64,000 bases of DNA from Leifsonia sp. 1010 (GTDB taxonomy: Bacteria > Actinomycetota > Actinomycetes > Actinomycetales > Microbacteriaceae). Positions 11,078-19,153 of this stretch are shown piece by piece. Numbering within the stretch: position 1 is the stretch's first letter; every line of letters starts with the position of its first letter. Below the pieces are notes generated by a model that had not been told where the DNA came from, did not search any database, and saw only the letters and a program-made list of their open reading frames with translations. Position numbers and translations under genes: made by a program. The stretch is taken from assembly GCF_031455295.1 (NCBI RefSeq), contig NZ_JAVDSL010000002.1, positions 529,285 to 593,284 of the forward strand, written 5' to 3'.

Positions 11078-11818
11078 GTGCCTGTCTACCGTGATGAAGC
11101 CGTCGTGCTCCGAACCCACAAGCTGGGCGAGGCCGACCGCATCGTCACGATGCTGAGCAGGCAGCACGGCAAGATCCGCGCGGTCGCCAAGGGCGTGCGG
11201 CGGACGGCCTCCCGGTTCGGGTCGCGGCTCGAGCCGTTCATGGTCGCCGACGTCCAGCTCTACGAGGGCCGCAGCCTCGACGTGATCACGCAGGCCGAGA
11301 CCCTCGGTGCGTACGGTGCGCTCATCGCCGACGACTACGCCAGCTACACGGCCGCCAACGCGATGGTCGAGACGGCCGACCGGCTGACCGATGCCGAGCC
11401 GTCCATCCAGCAATACCTCCTGCTCGTCGGTGCGTTGCGCTCCCTGTCGAGGCGGGAGCACGGCGCCGGCCTCACCCTCGACTCGTACCTGCTGCGTGCG
11501 CTGTCGCTGGCGGGATGGGCGCCCAGCTTCCAGGACTGCTCGCGCTGCGGCGCACCCGGGCCGCACACGTCCGTCGTAGTGCAGCTCGGCGGTGTCGTCT
11601 GCGCTGACTGCGCCCCGCAGGGCGCCCCCAAGGTCGACGCCGACACGATCGCCCTGCTCGGGGCGCTGCTGTCCGGCGACTGGGAGGCGGCCGAGGCCGC
11701 ACCAGACGGCACGCGGAACCGCGCGAACGGCGTGGTGGCGGCGTACACCCAGTGGCATCTCGAGCGCGGGTTGCGCTCGCTCCAGCACGTTCAGCACGAC
11801 CAGAAGGCGAGTGGATGA
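11078..11818 (+). CDS. recO: DNA repair protein RecO
   Basis: RecO of 246 residues, the mediator that loads RecA onto SSB-coated DNA in the RecFOR gap-repair pathway. The N-terminal OB-fold starts [20 protein letters not shown], followed by the conserved [23 protein letters not shown] (about 30-55). The zinc finger is CSRCGAPG...CADC (about residues 153-182). GTG at 11078 was chosen because the protein family starts right before YRDEAVVLR; a GATACT box lies 5 nt upstream, so the mRNA may be leaderless. The stop overlaps the uppS start (ATGA), and recO-uppS adjacency is common in Actinobacteria. Confidence 0.95.
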   Translation: MPVYRDEAVVLRTHKLGEADRIVTMLSRQHGKIRAVAKGVRRTASRFGSRLEPFMVADVQLYEGRSLDVITQAETLGAYGALIADDYASYTAANAMVETADRLTDAEPSIQQYLLLVGALRSLSRREHGAGLTLDSYLLRALSLAGWAPSFQDCSRCGAPGPHTSVVVQLGGVVCADCAPQGAPKVDADTIALLGALLSGDWEAAEAAPDGTRNRANGVVAAYTQWHLERGLRSLQHVQHDQKASG

Positions 11819-12639
11819 GTCCGAAGCCCTACACGCACAAGGATGCGGTCGAGTACCGCCCGCTCGACTGGACCGGCGTGTATCCGCCCGCGTTCCCGGC
11901 GGGGAGCGTCCCGTCGCACGTGGCGATCGTCATGGACGGCAACGGCCGGTGGGCGAACCGCCGGGGGCTGACCCGCATCGAGGGGCATCGGGCGGGGGAG
12001 GCCGCGCTTCTCGACGTGGTGGCGGGCGCCATCCAAGCCGGGGTCAAGCACCTCAGCGTGTACGCGTTCTCGACCGAGAACTGGAAGCGGTCGCCGGACG
12101 AGGTGCGCTTCCTCATGGGGTTCAACCGGGACGTCCTGCACCGGCGCCGCGACCAGCTCAACGAGTGGGGCGTGCGGGTGCGTTGGGCGGGCCGGAAGCC
12201 GCGCCTGTGGTCGTCGGTCATCAAGGAGCTGCAGTACGCCGAGCAGCTCACGGCCGGGAACGACGTGCTGACGCTGACGATGTGCGTCAACTACGGCGGC
12301 CGGACGGAGATCGCCGACGCCGTGCGGTCGATCGCCGACGACGTCGCGGCGGGACGGCTGCGCCCGTCCGCGGTGAGCGAGAAGACCATCCAGCGTCACC
12401 TCTACCTGCCGGACATGCCGGACGTCGACCTGTTCGTGCGCAGCTCGGGGGAGCAGCGCACCAGCAACTTCCTGCTCTGGCAGAGCGCGTACGCCGAGAT
12501 GGTGTTCCTCGACACGCTGTGGCCGGACTTCAGCCGCACCGACCTGTGGGATGCGGTGGAGCTGTACCTGCGCCGCAACCGGCGGTTCGGCGGTGCGGTA
12601 GACGCGCCGACGGCTGAGGCGGCATCCACCTCGGAATAG
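11815..12639 (+). CDS. uppS: Z-type isoprenyl diphosphate synthase (undecaprenyl/decaprenyl diphosphate synthase)
   Basis: Enzyme of 274 residues that adds isopentenyl units to an allylic diphosphate to make the long-chain polyprenyl carrier for peptidoglycan and arabinan-type polymers. The catalytic Asp41 and P-loop lie in [14 protein letters not shown]. Further family motifs are [28 protein letters not shown] and, near the C-terminus, [24 protein letters not shown]. The ATG at 11815 overlaps the recO stop by 4 bp. An N-terminal extension of ~35 residues before the catalytic motif ([20 protein letters not shown]) is typical of actinobacterial enzymes that finish decaprenyl diphosphate. Confidence 0.95.
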   Translation: MSPKPYTHKDAVEYRPLDWTGVYPPAFPAGSVPSHVAIVMDGNGRWANRRGLTRIEGHRAGEAALLDVVAGAIQAGVKHLSVYAFSTENWKRSPDEVRFLMGFNRDVLHRRRDQLNEWGVRVRWAGRKPRLWSSVIKELQYAEQLTAGNDVLTLTMCVNYGGRTEIADAVRSIADDVAAGRLRPSAVSEKTIQRHLYLPDMPDVDLFVRSSGEQRTSNFLLWQSAYAEMVFLDTLWPDFSRTDLWDAVELYLRRNRRFGGAVDAPTAEAASTSE

Positions 12640-12668
12640 ACCGCGGCGCGCCTCGCGTTGCCTCTGAC

Positions 12669-13340
12669 GTGAGCGAACCCATCAAGATCGACATCTGGTC
12701 CGACATCGCGTGCCCGTGGTGCTACATCGGCAAGCGCAAGTTCGAGGCGGGCAGCGGCCTGTTCGCCGGGGCGGGCGACGGACGCGGGGTCGAGGTCGAG
12801 TACCACTCCTTCGAGCTGTCCCCGGACACCCCCGTCGACTTCGACGGCAGCGAGGTCGACTTCCTGGCCGGCCACAAGGGCCTCCCGGCCGAGCAGGTGC
12901 AGCAGATGCTGGAGCGCGTGACCGGGATCGCCTCGTCTGTCGGGCTCGACTACGACTTCGACCACCTCAAGCACACCAACACCGTCAAGGCGCACGAGCT
13001 TCTGCACTTCGCCAAGGCGAACGGCAAGCAGCTGGAGCTGGCGGAGCGCCTGTTCCGCGCCTACTTCATGGAAGGTCGACATGTCGGCCGGGTCGAGGAC
13101 CTCGCGGATCTCGCGGCCGAGGTGGGGCTCGACCGAGATGCGGCGCTCCAGGCGCTCGAATCGGAGCAGTACCTCCAGGACGTGCGCGCCGACCAGGCGA
13201 CCGCCGGAGAATACGGCATCAACGGCGTCCCGTTCTTCGTCATCGACGGCAAGTACGGCGTCTCGGGTGCGCAGGACGCGCAGACCTTCGCGCAGGTGCT
13301 GGAGCAGGTCTGGTCGGAGCGCGCGGCGGTGACCGCGTGA
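12669..13340 (+). CDS. DsbA-family (FrnE-like) oxidoreductase
   Basis: Thioredoxin-fold protein of 223 residues with the active site CPWC (Cys15 and Cys18) in IDIWSDIACPWCYIGKRKF and the cis-proline region GINGVPFFVIDGKYGVSGAQ near residue 180. No signal peptide is present, so it acts in the cytoplasm, as FrnE proteins do in redox stress. The start is GTG 29 bp after uppS. Its stop overlaps the start of a 37-codon reading frame encoding a small cysteine-bearing peptide (GTGA), which suggests that the two are made together. Confidence 0.9.
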   Translation: MSEPIKIDIWSDIACPWCYIGKRKFEAGSGLFAGAGDGRGVEVEYHSFELSPDTPVDFDGSEVDFLAGHKGLPAEQVQQMLERVTGIASSVGLDYDFDHLKHTNTVKAHELLHFAKANGKQLELAERLFRAYFMEGRHVGRVEDLADLAAEVGLDRDAALQALESEQYLQDVRADQATAGEYGINGVPFFVIDGKYGVSGAQDAQTFAQVLEQVWSERAAVTA

Positions 13341-13450
13341 GCGGCGCGGAGCCGGCCGCGGCTGCGCCGGCGCCGTCCGCGCCGGTCGTGCCGCTCGTCC
13401 AACTCGGCGCCGCCGCTGCCGTCTGCGACGGCGACACCTGCACCTTCTAG
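13337..13450 (+). CDS. 37-residue Ala/Pro-rich peptide with C-terminal Cys pair
   Basis: A short frame starts with GTG in a 4-bp overlap with the DsbA-type gene. It encodes an N-terminal Ala/Pro-rich half, then VVPLVQLGAAAAVCDGDTCTF and a TAG stop. The only cysteines are at positions 30 and 35. No homologue is recognised with certainty. Support comes from the coupled start, the non-random C-terminus and a palindromic element right after the stop. It could be a substrate or partner of the oxidoreductase, or a ribosomally made peptide precursor; both ideas are inference. Confidence 0.5.
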   Translation: MSGAEPAAAAPAPSAPVVPLVQLGAAAAVCDGDTCTF

Positions 13451-13455
13451 CGAAC

Positions 13456-13508
13456 GAGTTGACGCACGCCGTCGCGTTCCGTGACGCGGCGGCGTGTCGC
13501 GTCAACTC
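13456..13508. repeat. GAGTTGACGC palindrome, left of the AbiEi/DUF559 pseudogene
   Basis: GAGTTGACGC (13456-13465) and GCGTCAACTC (13499-13508) are inverted arms, with further imperfect pairing of ACGCCGTCGCG and CGCGGCGGCGTG inside. The element lies between two convergent 3' ends and overlaps the last codons of the pseudogene. It may act as a bidirectional terminator. The same element, slightly diverged, lies at 14443-14498 on the other side of that gene. Confidence 0.8.
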
Positions 13509-14390
13509 AACGCCAGTGCCAGACGGACACGTCGAACCGCCTCGTGGGCGTCGCTGACCATGTGTGTGCGGTTGAGGCGGACGACCTCCCAGCCCATGGT
13601 CCGGATGCGCCACAAGCGATCGACGTCGATGTAATACTGGCGCGCGTCCGTTCTGTGCTGATCACCGTCGTACTCGACCACGACTTTCGCGGCTGGATAG
13701 GCCAGGTCGCCATGTGCGACCACCTCGCCATCGGGACCGACGATCAGATAGTTCACCGCCGGTTCCGGGAGTCCGGCGCGCACCAGAGCGAGGCGAAGCA
13801 CTGACTCCATCGGGGAGTCGGTGCGGGCCCGGACGCGCGCGAGTGCGGACCTAAGGGAACGTACGCCGGGCCGTCGCGGACTGGACGCGACGGCGGCGGC
13901 CAGTTGCTCCACTGTCGCGATCGGCTCCTTGCGACGGATGAGGGCGTCCCCGCAGACGACCAGGTCATCTTCAGCAAGCGTGGTGGCGAGTTGACACCAG
14001 GCCTCGACCGCGGACACGACCCGTAGTCCATGGAGTGTCGTGGTCACATCGTCGGCGATCCATCGTCTGATGGCCGTGGATTCCACGGTGACGCGGTGCC
14101 CGTCCCGGCGCCCGGGTGGAGACATGCAGGGCCTCGTCAGGTTCCGCCTCCCGTCCGACGGGAAGCCCGTGGAGGCGCGCGGCGGTGATGTGACTGAACA
14201 GCATCCCCTCAGCCATCGCGGGGTGGAATGCCCGGCAACGCTCGACGAGGTCCTGCGCGGGACCGGTGCCCCGGACGCCGTGGTGGGGGCGCGTCAGATC
14301 CCCGCGCCGCAGGCGAGAGCGTGAGACACCGTGCAGCAGCGCCTCTCTCGTCGTGAAGTGGGGTCCCATCCTGAGCGGTTCCATCGCCAC
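13502..14390 (-). pseudogene. AbiEi-like N-terminal + DUF559 endonuclease-like protein, split by a frameshift
   Basis: Two overlapping frames together make one protein of about 290 residues. The first (14390 down to about 14066) encodes MGPHFTTREALLHGVSRSRL and LFSHITAARLHGLP, the winged-helix start of AbiEi-antitoxin-like proteins. The second (about 14060 down to 13502) continues with TTLHGLRVVSAVEAWCQLA and ends in a DUF559/Vsr-like domain, VVEYDGDQHRTDARQYYIDVDRL and MGWEVVRLNRTHM. The frames differ by one base, and the switch lies near 14060. Either the gene is recently inactivated or the read has an indel. It is a lone gene with no toxin partner and is bracketed by two related palindromes. 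Confidence 0.8.
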
Positions 14391-14442
14391 AGGCTGCCAG
14401 TCATGTCTGCTGCCTGCCCGCCGTTATCCACAGCTCGCACTT

Positions 14443-14498
14443 GAGTTGACGCAACACGCCGTTGGGCGGGTGGCGGCGACGGCGTGTTGTGTCAACTC
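14443..14498. repeat. GAGTTGACGC palindrome, right of the AbiEi/DUF559 pseudogene
   Basis: Inverted arms of 18 nt at 14443-14460 and 14481-14498 pair with one mismatch around a G-rich 20-nt loop. Arms begin with GAGTTGACGCAACACGCC, nearly the same as the element at 13456-13508. The element lies upstream of the pseudogene start and 24 bp past the ybaK stop, so here it could terminate ybaK. Confidence 0.8.
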
Positions 14499-14522
14499 GA
14501 TGGCGGGCCGGGGAGCGGCGCG

Positions 14523-15041
14523 CTACTCGGGGTCGGTGATGTCGGCGACGGTCGCGTCGAAGGCGGTGATGAGCGCGTCCGCGTCGACGAACAGGGAGTA
14601 GCCGTGCTCGCCGGCGCCCATCGACACGCGGCGGCCGGGGATGGTGGCGTCGGCGACGACCGGCCAGGCGGTGGTGCTGCCGAAGGGCGTGATCGTGCCG
14701 CGCTCGTAGCCGGTGGCGGCGAACGCGACCGACGCATCCGGGAGCTGCAGCTTGTTGACCTGCAGCACCGAGCGGAGCTTCGGCCAGGCGATCTTGCGGC
14801 CGCCGGGCACGAGGGCGAAGACGAACGTGTCGTCGCTCCGCTTGACCACCAGCGTCTTGACGATGTCGCCGGGCTGGATGCCGAGCAGCGAAGCGGCCTC
14901 CTCGAGGCTCCGCGCGGCGGGACGCTCCACGATTTCGACCTCGATGCCGCGGGCCTCCGCGTCGGCGGCGACGCGCTCCCGACCGGTGCTCACAGGTGCG
15001 CCAACAGGGGAGTTGTCCACGGATTCCGGGCTCTCGGCCAT
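14523..15041 (-). CDS. YbaK/EbsC-type aminoacyl-tRNA deacylase
   Basis: Protein of 172 residues of the YbaK/ProX editing family, which hydrolyses mischarged tRNAs (Cys-tRNA-Pro in the best-studied member). Conserved parts are the substrate-pocket lysine in GDIVKTLVVKRSDDTFVFAL (about residue 62), YERGTITPFG (about 113) and the C-terminal GAGEHGYSLFVDADALI. The ~30-residue N-terminus before GRERVAADAEARG is variable. The gene is divergent from dusB, with 33 bp between the starts. Confidence 0.88.
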   Translation of the reverse strand: MAESPESVDNSPVGAPVSTGRERVAADAEARGIEVEIVERPAARSLEEAASLLGIQPGDIVKTLVVKRSDDTFVFALVPGGRKIAWPKLRSVLQVNKLQLPDASVAFAATGYERGTITPFGSTTAWPVVADATIPGRRVSMGAGEHGYSLFVDADALITAFDATVADITDPE

Positions 15042-15074
15042 AGCTCAGCACGCTTTCTGGGAGAATCGAGTGAG

Positions 15075-16265
15075 ATGTCTACCACTGCCACCCTAAGCCA
15101 CGCGCCTCAGCTGACCATCGGTCCGCTGGGGCTCGACGTGCCGGTCGTCCTCGCACCGATGGCCGGGATCACCAACACCGCGTTCCGGCGGCTCTGCCGC
15201 GAGTTCGGCGCCGGTCTCTACGTCAGCGAGATGATCACGTCCCGCGCCCTCGTCGAACGCACGCCCGAGTCGCTGCGCCTCATCACGCACCACGAGTCGG
15301 AGACGCCGCGTTCCATCCAGCTCTACGGGGTCGACCCCGTCACCGTGCGCGAGGCGGTGACGATGCTCGTCGCCGAAGACCGCGCCGACCACATCGACCT
15401 CAACTTCGGGTGCCCGGTGCCGAAGGTCACGCGCAAGGGCGGGGGAGCGGCGCTTCCGTGGAAGCTCGGGCTGTTCCGTGAGATCGTCGAAGGCGCCGTG
15501 CAGGCGGCCGGCGACATCCCGCTCACGATCAAGATGCGCAAGGGCATCGACGGCGACCACTTGACCTACCTCGAGGCCGGGCGCATCGCCGAGGGCGCCG
15601 GTGTCGCCTCGATGGCGTTGCACGCACGCACGGCGGCGGAGTTCTACTCGGGTCACGCCGACTGGTCGGCCATCGCCAAGCTGAAGGAGACGGTGACCTC
15701 GACTCCCGTGCTCGGCAACGGCGACATCTGGTCGGCCGCCGACGCGATCCGGATGGTGGAGGAGACCGGCTGCGACGGCGTCGTGGTCGGCCGCGGCTGC
15801 CTCGGGCGGCCCTGGCTGTTCGGCGACCTGGCCGCCGCCTTCCGCGCGCGGGCGGGCGAGATCTCGGCAGCAGAGGCGGAGGCCGCTCAGGCGCATCCGA
15901 CGCTCGGGCAGGTGGCGCAGACGTTCCGCCGCCACGCGGAGCTGCTGGTCGAGTTCTTCGACAGCGAGGAGCGCGGCTGCCGCGACATCCGCAAGCATGT
16001 GGCCTGGTACTTCAAGGGCTACCCGGTCGGCGGCGACCTGCGCGCGAGCCTCGCGACCGTCGACACGCTCGAGCACCTCGACGAGCTGCTCGCCACGCTC
16101 GACCCCGACCAGGAGTACCCGGGCGAGGCGGCGGAGGGTCAGCGCGGTCGTGCCGGCTCGCCGAAGCGGCCGGCGCTGCCGGACCGCTGGCTCGAGAGCC
16201 GGGATCTCGACGGCGTACAGCGCGCCGAGGTCGCCGATGCGGAGGTGCACAACAGTGGTGGATGA
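15075..16265 (+). CDS. dusB: tRNA-dihydrouridine synthase
   Basis: FMN enzyme of 396 residues that reduces uridine to dihydrouridine in the D-loop of tRNA. The TIM-barrel begins with VVLAPMAGITNTAFRRLCRE. The tRNA and FMN sites include HIDLNFGCPVPKVTRKGGGA with the catalytic Cys, KMRKGIDGDH, ALHARTAAEFYSGHADW and GCDGVVVGRGCLGRPWLF. The C-terminal helical tRNA-binding domain covers about residues 265-345, and a ~50-residue tail follows. The ATG at 15075 comes 8 nt after a GAGAAT box. The dgt gene starts within its last codons. Confidence 0.95.
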   Translation: MSTTATLSHAPQLTIGPLGLDVPVVLAPMAGITNTAFRRLCREFGAGLYVSEMITSRALVERTPESLRLITHHESETPRSIQLYGVDPVTVREAVTMLVAEDRADHIDLNFGCPVPKVTRKGGGAALPWKLGLFREIVEGAVQAAGDIPLTIKMRKGIDGDHLTYLEAGRIAEGAGVASMALHARTAAEFYSGHADWSAIAKLKETVTSTPVLGNGDIWSAADAIRMVEETGCDGVVVGRGCLGRPWLFGDLAAAFRARAGEISAAEAEAAQAHPTLGQVAQTFRRHAELLVEFFDSEERGCRDIRKHVAWYFKGYPVGGDLRASLATVDTLEHLDELLATLDPDQEYPGEAAEGQRGRAGSPKRPALPDRWLESRDLDGVQRAEVADAEVHNSGG

Positions 16266-17565
16266 CATCGCGGCGACCACGAGCGCGGGTGCCGGAGCGG
16301 TGCAGACGGCCGAAGCGTCCGCCGAGCGCGGGTACTCCGAGCACGACCGGGAGCGCTGGCTCCCGGAGCAGCACTCGAACCGGCGCAGCGACTTCGCACG
16401 CGACCGCGCGCGGCTGCTGCACTCCAGTGCGCTCCGCCGTCTCGCGGCGAAGACGCAGGTGCTCAGCCCCACCGCCGGGCTGGACTTCGCCCGCAACCGG
16501 CTGACGCACTCGCTCGAGGTCGCGCAGGTCGGCCGCGAGCTCGCCAACAGCCTCGGACTCGACCCGGACATCGTCGACACCGCCTGCCTCGCACACGACA
16601 TCGGGCATCCGCCGTTCGGCCACAACGGTGAGCGGGCCCTGAACAGCTGGGCCGATGACATCGGCGGCTTCGAGGGCAACGCGCAGACGCTCCGGCTGCT
16701 GAGCCGGCTCGAACCGAAGGTCTTCGGACGCGACGGCCGGCCGTACGGGCTCAACCTCACCCGCGCCAGCCTCGACGCGAGCTGCAAGTACCCGTGGCCG
16801 GCGGCCTCGTCGGTGGCCGACCCGAGCGGGCGCGCGAAGTTCGGCTTCTACGCCGACGACCGCGCCGTGTTCGAGTGGATGCGGCAGGGCGCCCCCGAGC
16901 GCCAGCGGTGCATCGAGGCGCAGGTCATGGACCTGTCCGACGACATCGCCTACTCCGTCCACGACTTCGAGGACGCCGTGGTGAACGGCTACATCGACGT
17001 CGCGGCCCTCGGAAGCCGGGTCGACCACGAGGATCTCGTCGAGTCCATGCACGAGTGGATCGGCGGCGAAGTCAGCCACCAAGAGCTCATCGAGGCGTTC
17101 GACCGGCTCGACAGCATGGACATCTGGCTCGACGGGTGGGACGGTTCGCGCCGGTCCCAGGCGCGCCTGAAGAACCTCACGAGCCAGCTGATCGGGCGCT
17201 TCGCACACGCGGCCGTCCACGCCACGAAGGAGGCCGCGGGACGGGTGGACCTCATCCGCTTCGGCGCCGACGTGGTCGTCCCGGCGGGCATCCAGGCCGA
17301 GATTGCCGTGCTGAAGGGCATCGTCGCGACGTTCGTCATGTCGCGGAACACGCGCCAGCCCATCTACGCCCAGCAGCGGCAGATCCTGACCACGCTGGCC
17401 GACCTGCTCTACCAGCGCGGTCCGGCCGAACTCGACCCGGGATTCGCGGAGGACTGGCGTGCGGCAGCGACGGACGACGAGCGCCGACGGGTCGTCGTCG
17501 ACCAGGTCGCCAGCCTCACCGACCAGTCCGCGCTCAGCTGGTACGAGCGTCTCGTGCAGCACTGA
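16255..17565 (+). CDS. dgt: Deoxyguanosinetriphosphate triphosphohydrolase-like protein
   Basis: HD-domain dNTPase of about 436 residues that hydrolyses dGTP/dNTPs to the deoxynucleoside and triphosphate. The metal-binding HD motif is split as in the family: His85 in RLTHSLEVAQVGRELA, His114-Asp115 in LAHDIGHPPFGHNGE, and a later Asp in MDLSDDIAYSVHDFED. Two GTG codons (16255 and 16258) are possible starts after GGAGGTGCACAAC; the first was taken. The 11-bp overlap with dusB is consistent with coupling. In many Actinobacteria dgt sits directly between dusB and dnaG, as here. Confidence 0.93.
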   Translation: MVDDIAATTSAGAGAVQTAEASAERGYSEHDRERWLPEQHSNRRSDFARDRARLLHSSALRRLAAKTQVLSPTAGLDFARNRLTHSLEVAQVGRELANSLGLDPDIVDTACLAHDIGHPPFGHNGERALNSWADDIGGFEGNAQTLRLLSRLEPKVFGRDGRPYGLNLTRASLDASCKYPWPAASSVADPSGRAKFGFYADDRAVFEWMRQGAPERQRCIEAQVMDLSDDIAYSVHDFEDAVVNGYIDVAALGSRVDHEDLVESMHEWIGGEVSHQELIEAFDRLDSMDIWLDGWDGSRRSQARLKNLTSQLIGRFAHAAVHATKEAAGRVDLIRFGADVVVPAGIQAEIAVLKGIVATFVMSRNTRQPIYAQQRQILTTLADLLYQRGPAELDPGFAEDWRAAATDDERRRVVVDQVASLTDQSALSWYERLVQH

Positions 17566-17686
17566 ACACGGAAAGATCGGGGGCTTCGACGCAGAACCGC
17601 TGTGAAGCACCGGATGCTCCGCGCGCCGGGGTTGTATACCGCGGCGCAGTGCAGAATGCTGGGAGTCAGGCTTCGGGAGGAGACGA

Positions 17687-19081
17687 ATGAGCACCGCACT
17701 ACCACCGTCCGACGGCGACCGCCCCGCAGAGGGGGAGTCGACGGAGACGGCCGGCACCCCACCGGAGGGGACCGGAGCCGCCACGCCGGCGGCGGGCGGC
17801 GGTGCGACCGCGGGCTCGGGCATGACCCGGACCCCGCGAACGACCGGCTCCTCGACGACCCGAACGGCCAAGACGACTGCGGCCAAGACGACCGGGGCCA
17901 AGACGACCGGGGCCAAGTCCGCCGCGTCGTCCACCGCGGGTGCGCCCGCAGCACGGTCGACCAAGCCACGGGCGACGAAGAGCGCCGCGTCGCAGATCCC
18001 TGAGACCGACCCGTCGAACGATGCCGCCGCCCCGACCGGCGAGACGACTGCGCCTGCGGCTGCGCGAAAGCCCGCGGCCAAGAAGCCCGCGACGCCTCGA
18101 ACCCGCCGGACGACCGCGAAGCCCACCCCGATCGCACCGGAGGGCGAAGCACCCGACATCATGGATGCGACCCTCGGTGCCCGCGAGCCGCTCGCGCCCA
18201 GCAGCGGGTCGAGTCGGAGCCGCAGCGCGTCGGCCCGTGACACCTCCACCTCGCCCGCCGAGCCCCTGATCGAGGAGAGCACGGGCACTGCCGAGGCGTC
18301 CGACGACACCGGCGCCGCGGCGACCAAGCGTCTCCCGACGGCCGAAGAACTCTACGCGCGACCCACATCCACCGATCAGGGTGCGGCTGCTGTGGCCGCT
18401 GCCGCAGCAGCCGTCGATACGACTACCTCCGCGGGCACGGCGCCTTCCGCCGGCGTGCCCGCAGACACTCCGACCGAGCGGCTCGATGCCGACACGACCG
18501 ACACCGACCAGGAGGCCGCTGTGGACACGACGACGGTGAGCGAGACGGGCGACGAACCCACGAACGCCTCCGAACCGCCCGCAGCCCCCGCCGCGCCTGC
18601 GGCAGCCGCGCCGAGTGCCCCCGTCGGAGCCACCGCTGTAGGAGCGAGCGCCACAACCGTCGACGGCGGCACCGCCGACGGCGCGACCGCCGACTCCGCG
18701 ACGACCGGAGCCCCCGGCGCACACTCCACCCCCGGCCGCACGGTCGGCGACCTCGCCGACCGCCTGGACGACTCGCGGTTCTTCTCCTCCCTGTTCGACT
18801 TCACGTTCACGAATTACGTCACGCGCAAGCTCGCCGGTCCGGTGTACGTCGTCGGGCTCGTCCTGATCGCGCTCGGCATCATCGTCGGCTTCGCCAACTC
18901 GCTCACCTCGGCGATCGCGACGCACGCGCCGATCGGTGCGTTCGTGTTCCTGTTCGGCGTCCTCATCACCCTCGTCGGGGCGATGCTGAGCGTGCTCCTG
19001 CTGCGCGTGGGCATCGAGGTGTTCTGCGCCATCATCGAGATCGCCCAGAACACGCGTCGCCGCCGCCCGCCGGGGGAGTGA
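17687..19081 (+). CDS. DUF4282 membrane protein with long disordered N-terminus
   Basis: Protein of 464 residues. The first ~350 residues are low-complexity Ala/Thr/Pro/Ser sequence, including short repeats of the type AKTTGAKTTGAK (near residues 60-75). The C-terminal ~110 residues are a DUF4282 domain: FFSSLFDFTFTNYVTRKLAG, then two membrane helices (about 385-405 and 418-440) and RVGIEVFCAIIEIAQNTRRR. The function is unknown. The ATG at 17687 follows a good ribosome site (GGGAGGAG). It stands alone between dgt and dnaG. Confidence 0.85.
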   Translation: MSTALPPSDGDRPAEGESTETAGTPPEGTGAATPAAGGGATAGSGMTRTPRTTGSSTTRTAKTTAAKTTGAKTTGAKSAASSTAGAPAARSTKPRATKSAASQIPETDPSNDAAAPTGETTAPAAARKPAAKKPATPRTRRTTAKPTPIAPEGEAPDIMDATLGAREPLAPSSGSSRSRSASARDTSTSPAEPLIEESTGTAEASDDTGAAATKRLPTAEELYARPTSTDQGAAAVAAAAAAVDTTTSAGTAPSAGVPADTPTERLDADTTDTDQEAAVDTTTVSETGDEPTNASEPPAAPAAPAAAAPSAPVGATAVGASATTVDGGTADGATADSATTGAPGAHSTPGRTVGDLADRLDDSRFFSSLFDFTFTNYVTRKLAGPVYVVGLVLIALGIIVGFANSLTSAIATHAPIGAFVFLFGVLITLVGAMLSVLLLRVGIEVFCAIIEIAQNTRRRRPPGE

Positions 19082-19140
19082 CCGCGACGGCCGGGCCCTC
19101 CGGGTTTCGCCGTCCGGGCCGGAGCGTCGGTCCGGCTCAC

Positions 19141-19146
19141 TAGAAT
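19141..19146 (+). promoter_or_regulatory. -10 hexamer TAGAAT for dnaG
   Basis: TAGAAT lies 7 nt before the dnaG ATG with no room for a ribosome binding site, which suggests leaderless dnaG mRNA. Confidence 0.6.
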
Positions 19147-19153
19147 CGAGAGC

